DNA of 25,526 bases from MGBC113645 sp036308445 (GCA_036308445.1 JAXJVS010000080.1:1-25526); one strand, 5' to 3'; shown: positions 7,675 through 14,458, counted from the stretch's first letter. Program-made: numbers and translations. Notes: a model not told the origin generated them from the letters alone.

Positions 7675-8498
7675 TGCAAAAGTTATCAGAAAATATATTG
7701 GATAAGTTTTCAATAGATTTTATTAGAAATCAAGTATTAAAGAATGCCTATGGGAATGATGATACTTTTATAGCTCAATTAGATCCAAGAACTTTAATAG
7801 TATGGTATTTATTTTTTGGACTTGTTCCTTGGTTTTTAAATGATGTATATCTTTTATTATGTTTATTTATTTTTGTTATTATAACTACAAAAATGGCTAA
7901 GGTTGCACCACTTGTTTTATTTTTGTTTGTTGTAGGGGTTTTTTCTCAAACAGGATATTTATTTATTACAACCTTATTTTTTGGTGGGGATTTAACAGCT
8001 GCTTCACCATTATTGATTATGACTCTTAAAGTGACAATCTCTTCTTTAGCATCTATTACTGTTTTTTCAGGATTAAATCCTGATAGATTAGCAACTGGAT
8101 TGCTTTATTTTGGGTGTCCTGATCAGTTATCTTTTAGTATATCTTATGCTTTTCGTATTTTACCTATTTTAATGGAAGAATTTCAAAATATTTTACTATC
8201 ATATCGTTTGAGAGGACATTCTCCTAATAAAGATGGTTTTATTGGTAAAATAAAATATTTAATTTATCAGGTAAAAATTATAATCATGTCATTTTATCCT
8301 TTAATGTTAAATACAGCTAAAAGAAGTAGGACAACTGTAGAAGCTTTAGAATTAAAAGGATATAGATATGCAAATGAAAATAAAGTAGTAAGAAATATAA
8401 AAATGAAAACATTAAAATTAACTTATAATGATTATAAGTTTATAGCTATATCGTTAATCTGGATTATTATATCCTTTGTTATAGCTGAATTGTTTTAG
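7674..8498 (+). CDS. ECF transporter transmembrane T component (EcfT family)
   Basis: Membrane coupling subunit linking the S component to the ATPase. The 274-residue protein has clustered hydrophobic segments between about 45 and 130 and at the C-terminus. The two cytoplasmic coupling motifs of EcfT proteins are visible: RLRGHS near residue 180 and AKRSR at 215-219 followed by ALELKGY. It overlaps the ATPase gene by one base, so the transporter subunits are translationally coupled. A PHP-domain gene follows eight bases after its stop, with AGGAGGT overlapping the stop region. Confidence 0.87.
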   Translation: MQKLSENILDKFSIDFIRNQVLKNAYGNDDTFIAQLDPRTLIVWYLFFGLVPWFLNDVYLLLCLFIFVIITTKMAKVAPLVLFLFVVGVFSQTGYLFITTLFFGGDLTAASPLLIMTLKVTISSLASITVFSGLNPDRLATGLLYFGCPDQLSFSISYAFRILPILMEEFQNILLSYRLRGHSPNKDGFIGKIKYLIYQVKIIIMSFYPLMLNTAKRSRTTVEALELKGYRYANENKVVRNIKMKTLKLTYNDYKFIAISLIWIIISFVIAELF

Positions 8499-8506
8499 GA
8501 GGTATT

Positions 8507-9286
8507 ATGAGGATAGATTTTCATACACATGGTAAATTAGCTAAGAAATTACCTTTTTCTACTAAATATACAGATTTATTATTTAAAAAGGCAAAGAATA
8601 GTGGGTTAGATGCAATTTGTTTAACTGAACATTTTAATACTTTAGAGTTTGATAAGATGTATCATTATATATATGAACAATGTGATAAAGTAGGTGACTG
8701 CTGTATAACTAAAGAAGGATTAAAGATTTTCTTTGGTATGGAAGTGGATATTAAAGAGGGTGGTCATACATTGGTTATAGGAAAATTTAATGATATTTTA
8801 AAGCTTAATCAATTATTGGAAAATAATAAGACAAAGGATACCTTTTTAAGTTTTGATGAATTAATTTCTTTATACCAGGGATATAATGTGATTTTTGGAG
8901 CAGCACATCCTTTTAGAGAGAAAAGTCATATACCTGAATTATCAGATCATCAGTTAAAGTATTTTGATTTTATAGATTTAAATGGAAAAGATCTTGCGAA
9001 TGATTTAAGCAAGACTAAAGAAAGTATTTATCAATTTGCAGGACGTTTAAATAAACCAATTGTAAGTGGTAGTGATACTCATCAGGCAACTCAATATGGA
9101 TGTGTATATACTTGTTTAAAAAATGATGTGAATTATATTGATGATTTAAGAAAAGAAATAAAGGAACAAAACTATTATATTAATATAGCAGAGTCTATAT
9201 ATCTACAAGTAGAAGATGCTAATTTTCAAAAGCGTTTATTAAAGGAAATTCACCGTTTAGGTGGAGATTATGTTTCTATGTTATAA
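8507..9286 (+). CDS. PHP-domain phosphoesterase linked to the ECF transporter
   Basis: Predicted cytoplasmic metal-dependent phosphoesterase, 259 residues. PHP motifs are seen in order: DFHTHGK (H6 and H8 region), LTEHF in place of the usual TDHD, FGMEVD, GAAHPFR and SGSDTHQ. The LTEH variant occurs in histidinol-phosphatase-like PHP proteins. AGGAGGT at 8497-8503 gives a strong start. It ends the ECF operon, so it may process the imported compound or a phosphorylated form of it; no specific substrate can be assigned. Its sequence differs from the other PHP protein at 2914-3762. Its stop codon lies inside the shared terminator with the convergent regulator. Confidence 0.82.
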   Translation: MRIDFHTHGKLAKKLPFSTKYTDLLFKKAKNSGLDAICLTEHFNTLEFDKMYHYIYEQCDKVGDCCITKEGLKIFFGMEVDIKEGGHTLVIGKFNDILKLNQLLENNKTKDTFLSFDELISLYQGYNVIFGAAHPFREKSHIPELSDHQLKYFDFIDLNGKDLANDLSKTKESIYQFAGRLNKPIVSGSDTHQATQYGCVYTCLKNDVNYIDDLRKEIKEQNYYINIAESIYLQVEDANFQKRLLKEIHRLGGDYVSML

Positions 9287-9318
9287 GATCCAAAGAATTA
9301 TCTTTGGATCTTTGTTTT
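9285..9318. terminator. Bidirectional terminator between PHP and RpiR genes
   Basis: AAGATCCAAAGA (9285-9296) and TCTTTGGATCTT (9301-9312) form a perfect 12-bp stem with a four-base loop, followed by TGTTTT on the plus strand. The stop codon of the plus gene (9284-9286) and that of the minus gene (9298-9300) both overlap the hairpin. The minus strand has a weaker T-tract. Confidence 0.8.
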
Positions 9319-10026
9319 ATACTCTTCTTTTAAATGATATATTTCTTTAATATGTTTTATATAATCATCTCCACCAACTTTAGCTACTTCTATAATTATT
9401 GCATCAATGAGTGCAGTTGCAGCAGTCATAGAATGATATTCTTTACTTTCACCACGATAGATAAAAATATTATCATCAGCCTGTAATTCTTCATTATTAT
9501 GGATGCGACTTGTAAACATAAGAGTAGGACATTTTGTTTTCTTACAATAATCAATAAGAACTTGAGCTTCTATTGGTGTTTTTGAAAAAGCAAAGATAAT
9601 GACTAAATCTTCTTTTTTTATTTTAGGAAGTATTTCAAAAATTTCTGACCCACTAGAAGGTAAAATAGATATTTTTTTTGAATATCTATTAAGTCTAAAT
9701 TGAAGTAATTCAGCTAAGCCAATAGTTGCTCCCTTAGCAAATATATAAATTTCTTTAGCATTTACTATATTTATAATAGCTTTATTGAATGTATTTAAAT
9801 CTAGATATTCCATTGTTTTTTCGATACATTGATTTTGATATTTTAAAAATTGAATGATAGAATCATTCTGATTTAATGAATATGTCAATTTAGATGCTGG
9901 ATTTTCGTTGCTTTTTAAAATATATTGTTTTAATTCTTTTAAGTTTGAAAATCCTAGATGTTTAGGTAATCTTGATATTGTAGAAGCAGATATATGTGTT
10001 TTCTCTGATATTTCTTGAATGGACAT
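9298..10026 (-). CDS. MurR/RpiR-family transcription regulator (body; N-terminus is in another frame)
   Basis: DNA-binding regulator of the RpiR type, which senses phosphosugars through a SIS domain. The helix-turn-helix is visible at the start (SIQEISEKTHISASTISRLPKHLGFSNLKELKQYI), shown here by its ends only as SIQEIS and NLKELK. The SIS domain runs from about 85 to 215 (EIYIFAKGATIGLAEL, later FAFSKTPIEA). The ATG at 10026 has no ribosome site and omits the first helix that family members have. That helix is encoded just upstream in another frame (10041-10124). The gene is convergent with the ECF-PHP operon and is its likely regulator by position. Confidence 0.8.
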   Translation of the reverse strand: MSIQEISEKTHISASTISRLPKHLGFSNLKELKQYILKSNENPASKLTYSLNQNDSIIQFLKYQNQCIEKTMEYLDLNTFNKAIINIVNAKEIYIFAKGATIGLAELLQFRLNRYSKKISILPSSGSEIFEILPKIKKEDLVIIFAFSKTPIEAQVLIDYCKKTKCPTLMFTSRIHNNEELQADDNIFIYRGESKEYHSMTAATALIDAIIIEVAKVGGDDYIKHIKEIYHLKEEYKTKIQR

Positions 10027-10038
10027 AAAAGGAAAAAA

Positions 10039-10124
10039 GTTATATTCTGATAAATAAAATCTATTAATAGACTTTCATTTTTAGTTAATGTATATTCTAT
10101 ATTTTTTAATAAATCAATTTTCAT
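10039..10124 (-). pseudogene. Out-of-frame N-terminal segment of the RpiR regulator (frameshift)
   Basis: From the ATG at 10124, preceded six bases upstream by GAGGT, 28 codons read as a typical RpiR first helix (MKIDLLKNIEYTLTKNES, then LLIDFIYQNI). Adding one T in the T6 run at 10033-10038 (minus strand) would join it directly to MSIQEIS and give a protein of about 272 residues, the normal family size. Without the shift this frame stops at 9954. The cause may be a true mutation, a sequencing error in a homopolymer, or slippage. Confidence 0.65.
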
Positions 10125-10161
10125 AGTCATACCTCTAAAAGTTTATTTTTTTATTACTCTT

Positions 10162-10212
10162 ATTATATCACAAAATGAATGATGATTTTTTTATAAAGGG
10201 ATAATTTGTGAT
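10162..10212 (-). promoter_or_regulatory. Promoter and inverted repeat upstream of the RpiR gene
   Basis: An extended -10 box TGATATAAT reads on the minus strand at 10170-10162; the -35 is weak. ATCACAAA at 10167-10174 and TTTGTGAT at 10205-10212 form a perfect 8-bp inverted repeat with a 30-base interval, overlapping the promoter. This suits an operator, possibly for autoregulation; which protein binds is unknown. Confidence 0.4.
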
Positions 10213-10589
10213 TTTATATAAAAAATAAAATTGAAAATATATGAAGTCACGAGATATAGAATAAGCTTTTAAAAGAGTTGATGATTTATTCTTCATTAGA
10301 ATAACCATTCTTTTTAATTCTCTATAAGTTTTACTAAAACATTTGAAAAATGATAAGAAAAATTTGCATGCAACCCTCGAAGTAAGTTATCGTCTCAGGA
10401 AGTCTATAATTTACAACTCTCATTATATTAACTATTTTTATTGAAACAATAAGACATGTAAATGGGCTAAAATAAGAAAAAAATTATAAATATGAGACAT
10501 AATCTATATACTATAATTAGGAAAGAACTATATCTAAACATATACAATATTATGGATATTTTAATTGTTTTATGTTATATTGTTTATAG
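10213..10589. other. Intergenic region without recognised features
   Basis: AT-rich, no credible gene, no strong hairpin. It leads into the tandem-repeat RNA candidate at 10590. Confidence 0.4.
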
Positions 10590-10724
10590 AAGATAATTCT
10601 TCTCTAAAACGGAGAATCATAGCCTGAATTGGAGTGACTAAAACGGAGTTACCATAGCCTAAGTTGGTGCATTTTTAATTTTTAAGCAGAGAAGGTTTTA
10701 TGACTTTTCTCTGTTTTGTTTTTA
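10590..10724 (+). ncRNA. Candidate structured RNA with two 34-base tandem repeats
   Basis: Two imperfect repeats start at 10604 and 10638, each opening CTAAAACGGAG and containing CATAGCCT followed by TTGG. In copy 2, GTGACT (10634-10639) pairs with AGTTAC (10647-10652) around the loop AAAACGG, and ACCA/TGGT forms a second small stem. Copy 1 can form similar stems with fewer pairs. A strong terminator follows at 10684. The unit resembles no riboswitch I know. The RNA would be about 130 bases long; whether it is transcribed is not shown. Confidence 0.4.
10604..10671 (+). repeat. Tandem repeat, two imperfect 34-base units
   Basis: The first 11 bases (CTAAAACGGAG) are identical in the two units; after one-base shifts CATAGCCT and TTGG also match. 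There are only two units and no spacer, so it is not a CRISPR array. Confidence 0.7.
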
Positions 10725-10726
10725 TT
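10684..10726 (+). terminator. Strong intrinsic terminator after the repeat RNA
   Basis: AAGCAGAGAA (10684-10693) pairs with TTCTCTGTT (10708-10716) with one wobble, followed by TTGTTTTTATT. No protein gene precedes it, which supports a short non-coding transcript upstream. Confidence 0.7.
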
Positions 10727-10785
10727 GAGTAGAGTACAAGTACTTGATTTTTTTACATAATGAGAAATAGAGATTTAATTATACA

Positions 10786-10923
10786 CTTTTCTTTAAGAAA
10801 AGGTTTTATAACCTTATGTTAAACCCATCGAATTCGAAGGGTAAAGATGTGATACAAAACGTATAAATGAATTATAAAATCCAATTTCATATATAAAACT
10901 AGATAAGTTTTATATATGAAATT
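10786..10923. repeat. Cluster of four palindromes upstream of rhuM
   Basis: CTTTTCTTTAAGAAAAG (10786-10802) is a palindrome with a one-base centre. AAGGTT/AACCTT flank TTAT at 10800-10815. A 20-base inverted repeat with one mismatch spans 10823-10842 (ACCC...GGGT). A perfect 18-bp inverted repeat with a five-base loop spans 10883-10923. The last could be a terminator-like or operator hairpin, but no T-run longer than two follows it. Confidence 0.6.
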
Positions 10924-11009
10924 TTGTAAGAAAATATAAATATTGATTTGCTATATTTTATTAAACTATCTTTAAAAATATAAAAATTAAGAATATGGAG
11001 GAAATATAT

Positions 11010-11993
11010 ATGAGTAATGAAAAATCAAATATTATTATGTACACAACTGAAGATGGTTTAACAAAGATTGAAACGACTTTTTTGGAAGAAACAATTTGGC
11101 TATCTCTAGATCAAATGTCAGAATTGTTTGATAGAAGTAAATCCACAATATCTAGACACATTAAAAATATATTTGAAGAAAGAGAACTAGAAAAAAATTC
11201 AGTTGTTGCAAATTTTGCAACAACTGCTTCTGATGGCAAAACTTATCAGGTAGATTATTATAATCTTGATGTTATTATTTCTGTAGGATATCGTGTCAAA
11301 TCTAAAAGAGGTGTTCAATTTAGAATATGGGCTATGAATATTATTAAAGAGTATATGAAAAAAGGATTTGTATTAGATGATGAACGTTTAAAGAATCTTG
11401 GTGGAAATGGATATTTTAAAGAGTTACTAAATAGAATTCGAGATATTCGTGCTTCTGAAAAAGTATTCTATAGACAAGTTTTGGATATCTATTCTATGAG
11501 TATAGATTATGATCCGAATGCCGAAATATCTATTCAGTTCTTTAAAAAAGTACAAAATAAGATACATTATGCTATTCATGGACTAACAGCAGCAGAAGTT
11601 ATTTATTCAAGAGCAGATGCTCAAAAAGAATATATGGGTCTTATGTCCTTTAAAGGGGAACAGCCAACATTAAAAGAAGCTGTTATTGCGAAAAATTACT
11701 TAAATGAAAAAGAATTAAAGTCAATGGGACAATTAGTTTCAGGGTATTTGGATTTTGCAGAAAGACAAGCTGAAAGAGAACAACCTATGACTATGGCAGA
11801 TTGGGCTAAACATTTGGATAACATTCTTACAATGAGTGGTGAAAAACTTTTAGAAGGTAATGGTAGCATAAGTCATAAGCAAGCAATAGAAAAGGCTACG
11901 GATGAATATAAGAAGTATCAGGCAAGAACTTTGAGTTCTGTAGAAAAGGATTACTTGGATAGTTTGAAGTTTTTAGAAAGTAAAATTAAATAA
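11010..11993 (+). CDS. RhuM-family protein
   Basis: Protein of 327 residues matching the virulence RhuM family. The N-terminal part has the family pattern: a helix-turn-helix-like stretch (LSLDQMSELFDRSKSTISRH), then TASDGKTYQVDYYNLDVII, GYRVKSKRG and FRIWA, followed by the YMKKGFVLDDERL segment. The C-terminal half is helical and charged. The ATG at 11010 is chosen because GGAGG at 10997-11001 lies eight bases upstream; the in-frame ATG at 10995 overlaps that site. RhuM genes are common in accessory regions and near restriction systems, but their biochemical role is not settled. It stands alone, between a repeat RNA candidate and hairpin element B. A TTGATT / TATCTT promoter with an 18-base spacer is possible just upstream. 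Confidence 0.8.
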   Translation: MSNEKSNIIMYTTEDGLTKIETTFLEETIWLSLDQMSELFDRSKSTISRHIKNIFEERELEKNSVVANFATTASDGKTYQVDYYNLDVIISVGYRVKSKRGVQFRIWAMNIIKEYMKKGFVLDDERLKNLGGNGYFKELLNRIRDIRASEKVFYRQVLDIYSMSIDYDPNAEISIQFFKKVQNKIHYAIHGLTAAEVIYSRADAQKEYMGLMSFKGEQPTLKEAVIAKNYLNEKELKSMGQLVSGYLDFAERQAEREQPMTMADWAKHLDNILTMSGEKLLEGNGSISHKQAIEKATDEYKKYQARTLSSVEKDYLDSLKFLESKIK

Positions 11994-12006
11994 TGGTTAT
12001 TTATAT

Positions 12007-12070
12007 AGATATGGGTTTCTGATTACTTGAAATTGGATGTGCAGATAGATGCGGGCCCACATCTTTTTTT
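12007..12070 (+). repeat. Hairpin element, copy B (terminator-like)
   Basis: AGATATGGG at 12007 matches copy A exactly. GATGTG (12036-12041) pairs with CACATC (12058-12063) around a 16-base loop, followed by seven T. Relative to copy A, the third pair of the shared five-pair stem changes from A-T to G-C on both sides, which preserves pairing. The outer stem has one mismatch here. It may end the rhuM transcript. Confidence 0.6.
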
Positions 12071-12080
12071 ACGCAAATAA

Positions 12081-12110
12081 AAAGCCATGATTTTCATCAT
12101 GACTTTATTT
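12081..12110. terminator. Bidirectional terminator between rhuM and the GGGtGRT operon
   Basis: AAAG + CATGA (12081-12090) pairs with TCATG + CTTT (12097-12106) with one mismatch. A-rich and T-rich flanks occur on both sides, so it can serve the minus-strand operon as well as the plus strand. A weaker form of the same hairpin follows copy A at about 4605-4625. Confidence 0.6.
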
Positions 12111-12122
12111 TTATAGTTTTAA

Positions 12123-13121
12123 TTATTTACTAGCTTCTTCGATAGCTACTGCAACTGCAACAGTCATACCAACCATTGGGTTGTTACCAGCACCGATTAA
12201 TCCCATCATTTCTACGTGAGCAGGAACTGATGAAGAACCAGCAAATTGAGCATCACTATGCATACGTCCCATAGTATCAGTCATACCATAAGAAGCAGGT
12301 CCAGCACCCATGTTGTCTGGGTGTAATGTACGTCCAGTTCCTCCACCTGAAGCAACTGAGAAGTATTTCTTACCTTGTTCAACACATTCTTTCTTATAAG
12401 TACCAGCTACAGGATGTTGGAAACGAGTAGGGTTAGTAGAGTTACCAGTGATAGATACGTCTACACCTTCTTTATGCATGATTGCAACACCTTCACGAAC
12501 ATCATCAGAACCATAGCAGTTAACTTTAGCTCTTGGTCCATTAGAGTAAGCTGTTCTAGATAATTCTTTTACTTCACCTGTGAAATAATCAAATTGAGTT
12601 TCTACATATGTGAATCCATTAATTCTTGAAATGATTTTAGCAGCATCTTTACCTAAACCGTTTAAGATAACTCTTAATGGTTTTTGTCTAACTTTGTTAG
12701 CTTTTTCTGCAATTTTGATTGCACCTTCAGCAGCAGCGAAAGATTCATGTCCTGCTAAGAAAGCGAAACATTCAGTATTTTCATCTAATAACATAGATCC
12801 TAAGTTACCATGTCCAATACCTACTTTACGATCATCAGCAACTGATCCAGGAATACAGAATGATTGTAAACCTTCACCAATTGTTTTAGCAGCATCTACT
12901 GCTTTAGTATCACCTTTTTTGATTGCCATTGCAGCACCTACGATGTAAGCCCAACAAGCATTTTCAAAACAAATTGGTTGAGTTGATTTGATGATGTTAT
13001 ATACATCAATACCTTTATCATCGCAGATTTGTTTAGCTTCTTCTAATGATTTAATATCATATTTAGCTAAAGCTGCAGTGATTTGGTTAATTCTTCTATC
13101 ATAATTTTCAAATAATGCCAT
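12123..13121 (-). CDS. GGGtGRT protein
   Basis: Protein of 332 residues named for its conserved glycine motif, here GGGTGRT at 259-265, followed by LHPDNMGAGPASYGMTDTMGR and a glycine- and alanine-rich C-terminus (IGAGNNPMVGMTVAVAVAI). It belongs to a family found in gut anaerobes and Bacillota with no established reaction. It is the second gene of an operon: the scaffold-like gene ends 14 bases upstream, and GGAGGG lies in that gap. Conserved pairing with an Fe-S scaffold-like protein suggests a shared metal or cofactor process, but this is inference. The protein has no signal peptide or clear membrane helix. Confidence 0.85.
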   Translation of the reverse strand: MALFENYDRRINQITAALAKYDIKSLEEAKQICDDKGIDVYNIIKSTQPICFENACWAYIVGAAMAIKKGDTKAVDAAKTIGEGLQSFCIPGSVADDRKVGIGHGNLGSMLLDENTECFAFLAGHESFAAAEGAIKIAEKANKVRQKPLRVILNGLGKDAAKIISRINGFTYVETQFDYFTGEVKELSRTAYSNGPRAKVNCYGSDDVREGVAIMHKEGVDVSITGNSTNPTRFQHPVAGTYKKECVEQGKKYFSVASGGGTGRTLHPDNMGAGPASYGMTDTMGRMHSDAQFAGSSSVPAHVEMMGLIGAGNNPMVGMTVAVAVAIEEASK

Positions 13122-13135
13122 CTTTTAACCCTCCA

Positions 13136-13828
13136 TTATTCCTTTCTTGGATCGATGTATTTTGGAGCATCAGCGAATCTACCATAAGTACCAGTAGCTT
13201 CTTTAACTGCTTCATTAGCATCTTTTCCAGCTTTAATCATATCCATCATTCTTCCAAGGTTAATGAATTCATAACCGATGATTTCATTATTGTCATCTAA
13301 AGCAAGTCTATTAATATATCCTTCTGTTAATTCAAGATATCTTGGACCTTTAACTTTAGTAGAATAAGCAGTACCAACCATACTTCTTAATCCTTTTCCT
13401 AAGTCTTCAAGACCAGCACCTACTGAAAGACCACCTTCAGAGAATGCAGATTGAGTACGACCATAAACAATTTGTAAGAATAATTCTCTCATTGCAGTGT
13501 TAATAGCATCACATACTAAGTCAGTATTTAAACCTTCTAATAAAGTTTTACCAACTAATGCTTCACTAGCCATTGCAGCAGAGTGTGTCATACCTGAGCA
13601 TCCAATTGTTTCAATTAATGCTTCTTCGATAATTCCTTCTTTTACGTTTAATGATAATTTACATGTACCTTGTTGTGGAGCACACCAACCAATACCATGT
13701 GTAAAACCAGAAATATCTTTGATTTCTCTTGAATATACCCATTTACCTTCTTCAGGAATTGGAGCACATCCATGACTTGCACCGCGATTTACAGTGCACA
13801 TTTCTTCAACTTCTTTTGTATAAATCAT
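13136..13828 (-). CDS. Iron-sulfur cluster assembly scaffold-like protein (NifU/IscU-related)
   Basis: Predicted cytoplasmic protein of 230 residues, the usual partner of GGGtGRT proteins. Candidate cluster ligands are the cysteines in GCAPIPEEGKW, GWCAPQQGTC and GCSGMTH; the last resembles the IscU/NifU scaffold motif. The ATG at 13828 is chosen because AGGAGT at 13835-13840 precedes it. A longer frame reaching 13942 would run across the promoter at 13914-13942 and its hairpin leader, so it is unlikely. It is the first gene of the operon. Cluster binding is not demonstrated by sequence alone. Confidence 0.8.
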   Translation of the reverse strand: MIYTKEVEEMCTVNRGASHGCAPIPEEGKWVYSREIKDISGFTHGIGWCAPQQGTCKLSLNVKEGIIEEALIETIGCSGMTHSAAMASEALVGKTLLEGLNTDLVCDAINTAMRELFLQIVYGRTQSAFSEGGLSVGAGLEDLGKGLRSMVGTAYSTKVKGPRYLELTEGYINRLALDDNNEIIGYEFINLGRMMDMIKAGKDANEAVKEATGTYGRFADAPKYIDPRKE

Positions 13829-13868
13829 TTTTTTACTCCTTTCATTATTTTTAAAATGATTAATTAAA

Positions 13869-13907
13869 GATAAGGCTCTCCCTATATCCAGGTGAAGGAA
13901 TCCACCT
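13869..13907 (-). promoter_or_regulatory. Two stacked leader hairpins of the scaffold-GGGtGRT operon
   Basis: Reading on the minus strand, AGGTG/CACCT (13907-13890) forms the first hairpin. GATATAGG/CCTTATC (13888-13869, one bulge) forms the second, separated by one base. The predicted transcription start falls at about 13907, so the mRNA would begin with this hairpin. It may stabilise the 5' end or be a small cis-regulator; I do not recognise a known class. Confidence 0.5.
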
Positions 13908-13913
13908 AATAAA

Positions 13914-13942
13914 ATTATATGACAAAATATTATCAAAGTCAA
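13914..13942 (-). promoter_or_regulatory. Promoter of the scaffold-GGGtGRT operon
   Basis: On the minus strand, TTGACT (13942-13937) and TATAAT (13919-13914) are separated by exactly 17 bases. This is a near-consensus housekeeping promoter. Confidence 0.8.
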
Positions 13943-14000
13943 TGAAACATAAGTTCTAGATACGAAAATAAAGATAAAAACTTTTTCATAAGCAAGAAAA

Positions 14001-14024
14001 AATCAGAGATTAAAATCTCTGATT
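14001..14024 (-). terminator. Terminator of the PTS IIB gene
   Basis: AATCAGAGAT (14001-14010) and ATCTCTGATT (14015-14024) form a perfect 10-bp stem with a TAAA loop. On the minus strand it is followed by TTTTTCTTGC. The stem overlaps the gene's stop codon. Confidence 0.75.
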
Positions 14025-14325
14025 ATTTTTCATTTACAGCATTATAAGCTAACTCAAAAATTTTCATAGCATTGAAGTTTTTGAAATCTTCATCACTAAT
14101 TAAGATAACTGGTTTATTAGGGTCTAAAGCTTTAATCTTATCAACTGATCCTTTGATTTGAGGTTCTACTAAGATAACATCGGCCAATTCATAAGAATAT
14201 TCAACTGCATGTTCAGATGCACTCCATACAGTAGCATCAACACGTTTTCTAGATGCAGCTTCCTTCAATTTAGTTGAAAATAAAGTAGATGTAACCCCCG
14301 CTAAACAACATAATAATATCTTCAT
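14023..14325 (-). CDS. Lone PTS IIB component, lactose/cellobiose type
   Basis: Small cytoplasmic phosphocarrier of 100 residues. The N-terminus MKILLCCLAGVTSTLFSTK matches the IIB phosphate-binding loop, with Cys7 the likely phosphorylated residue; Cys6 next to it is extra, and V11 and T12 replace the usual M and S of the loop. No IIA or IIC gene is nearby, and the gene is monocistronic between its own terminator and a GGAAGGAG ribosome site. It may work with a IIC elsewhere in the genome or serve a signalling role. A possible extended -10 (TGATAAAAT) lies upstream, with a weak -35. Confidence 0.8.
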   Translation of the reverse strand: MKILLCCLAGVTSTLFSTKLKEAASRKRVDATVWSASEHAVEYSYELADVILVEPQIKGSVDKIKALDPNKPVILISDEDFKNFNAMKIFELAYNAVNEK

Positions 14326-14429
14326 GTTATTATCTCCTTCCTGTATAAAAATATCTATGTTTATTTTATCACAATCTCTTATGAATGACTAATAGAATAT
14401 ATCTTTTTTTTTAAAAAATTTTTATTAGA

Positions 14430-14458
14430 TTGAGTAAATATGGTTATTTCTGTATAAT
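14430..14458 (+). promoter_or_regulatory. Promoter of the CapA-like gene
   Basis: TTGAGT (14430-14435) and TATAAT (14453-14458) are spaced by 17 bases. The start codon lies 30 bases past the -10 box, with AAGGGAG in between. Confidence 0.75.

Noticed and set aside
10604..10650. Guanidine-II (mini-ykkC) riboswitch, because both loops contain ACGG in tandem hairpins
   Set aside because: That class has ACGR as a tetraloop on a longer stem; here ACGG lies in a seven-base loop and no guanidine carrier gene follows.
10604..10671. CTAAAAC ends resembling a type II CRISPR repeat read backwards
   Set aside because: There are only two units, the period is 34 bases with no spacer, and no cas genes are visible.
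12021..12036. ACTTGAAATTGG in hairpin element B, as in some IS30 inverted repeats
   Set aside because: The match is short, copy A lacks it, and there is no transposase nearby.
13829..13942. Longer N-terminus for the scaffold-like protein
   Set aside because: The extension would cross a near-consensus promoter and its hairpin leader, and AGGAGT precedes the ATG at 13828.
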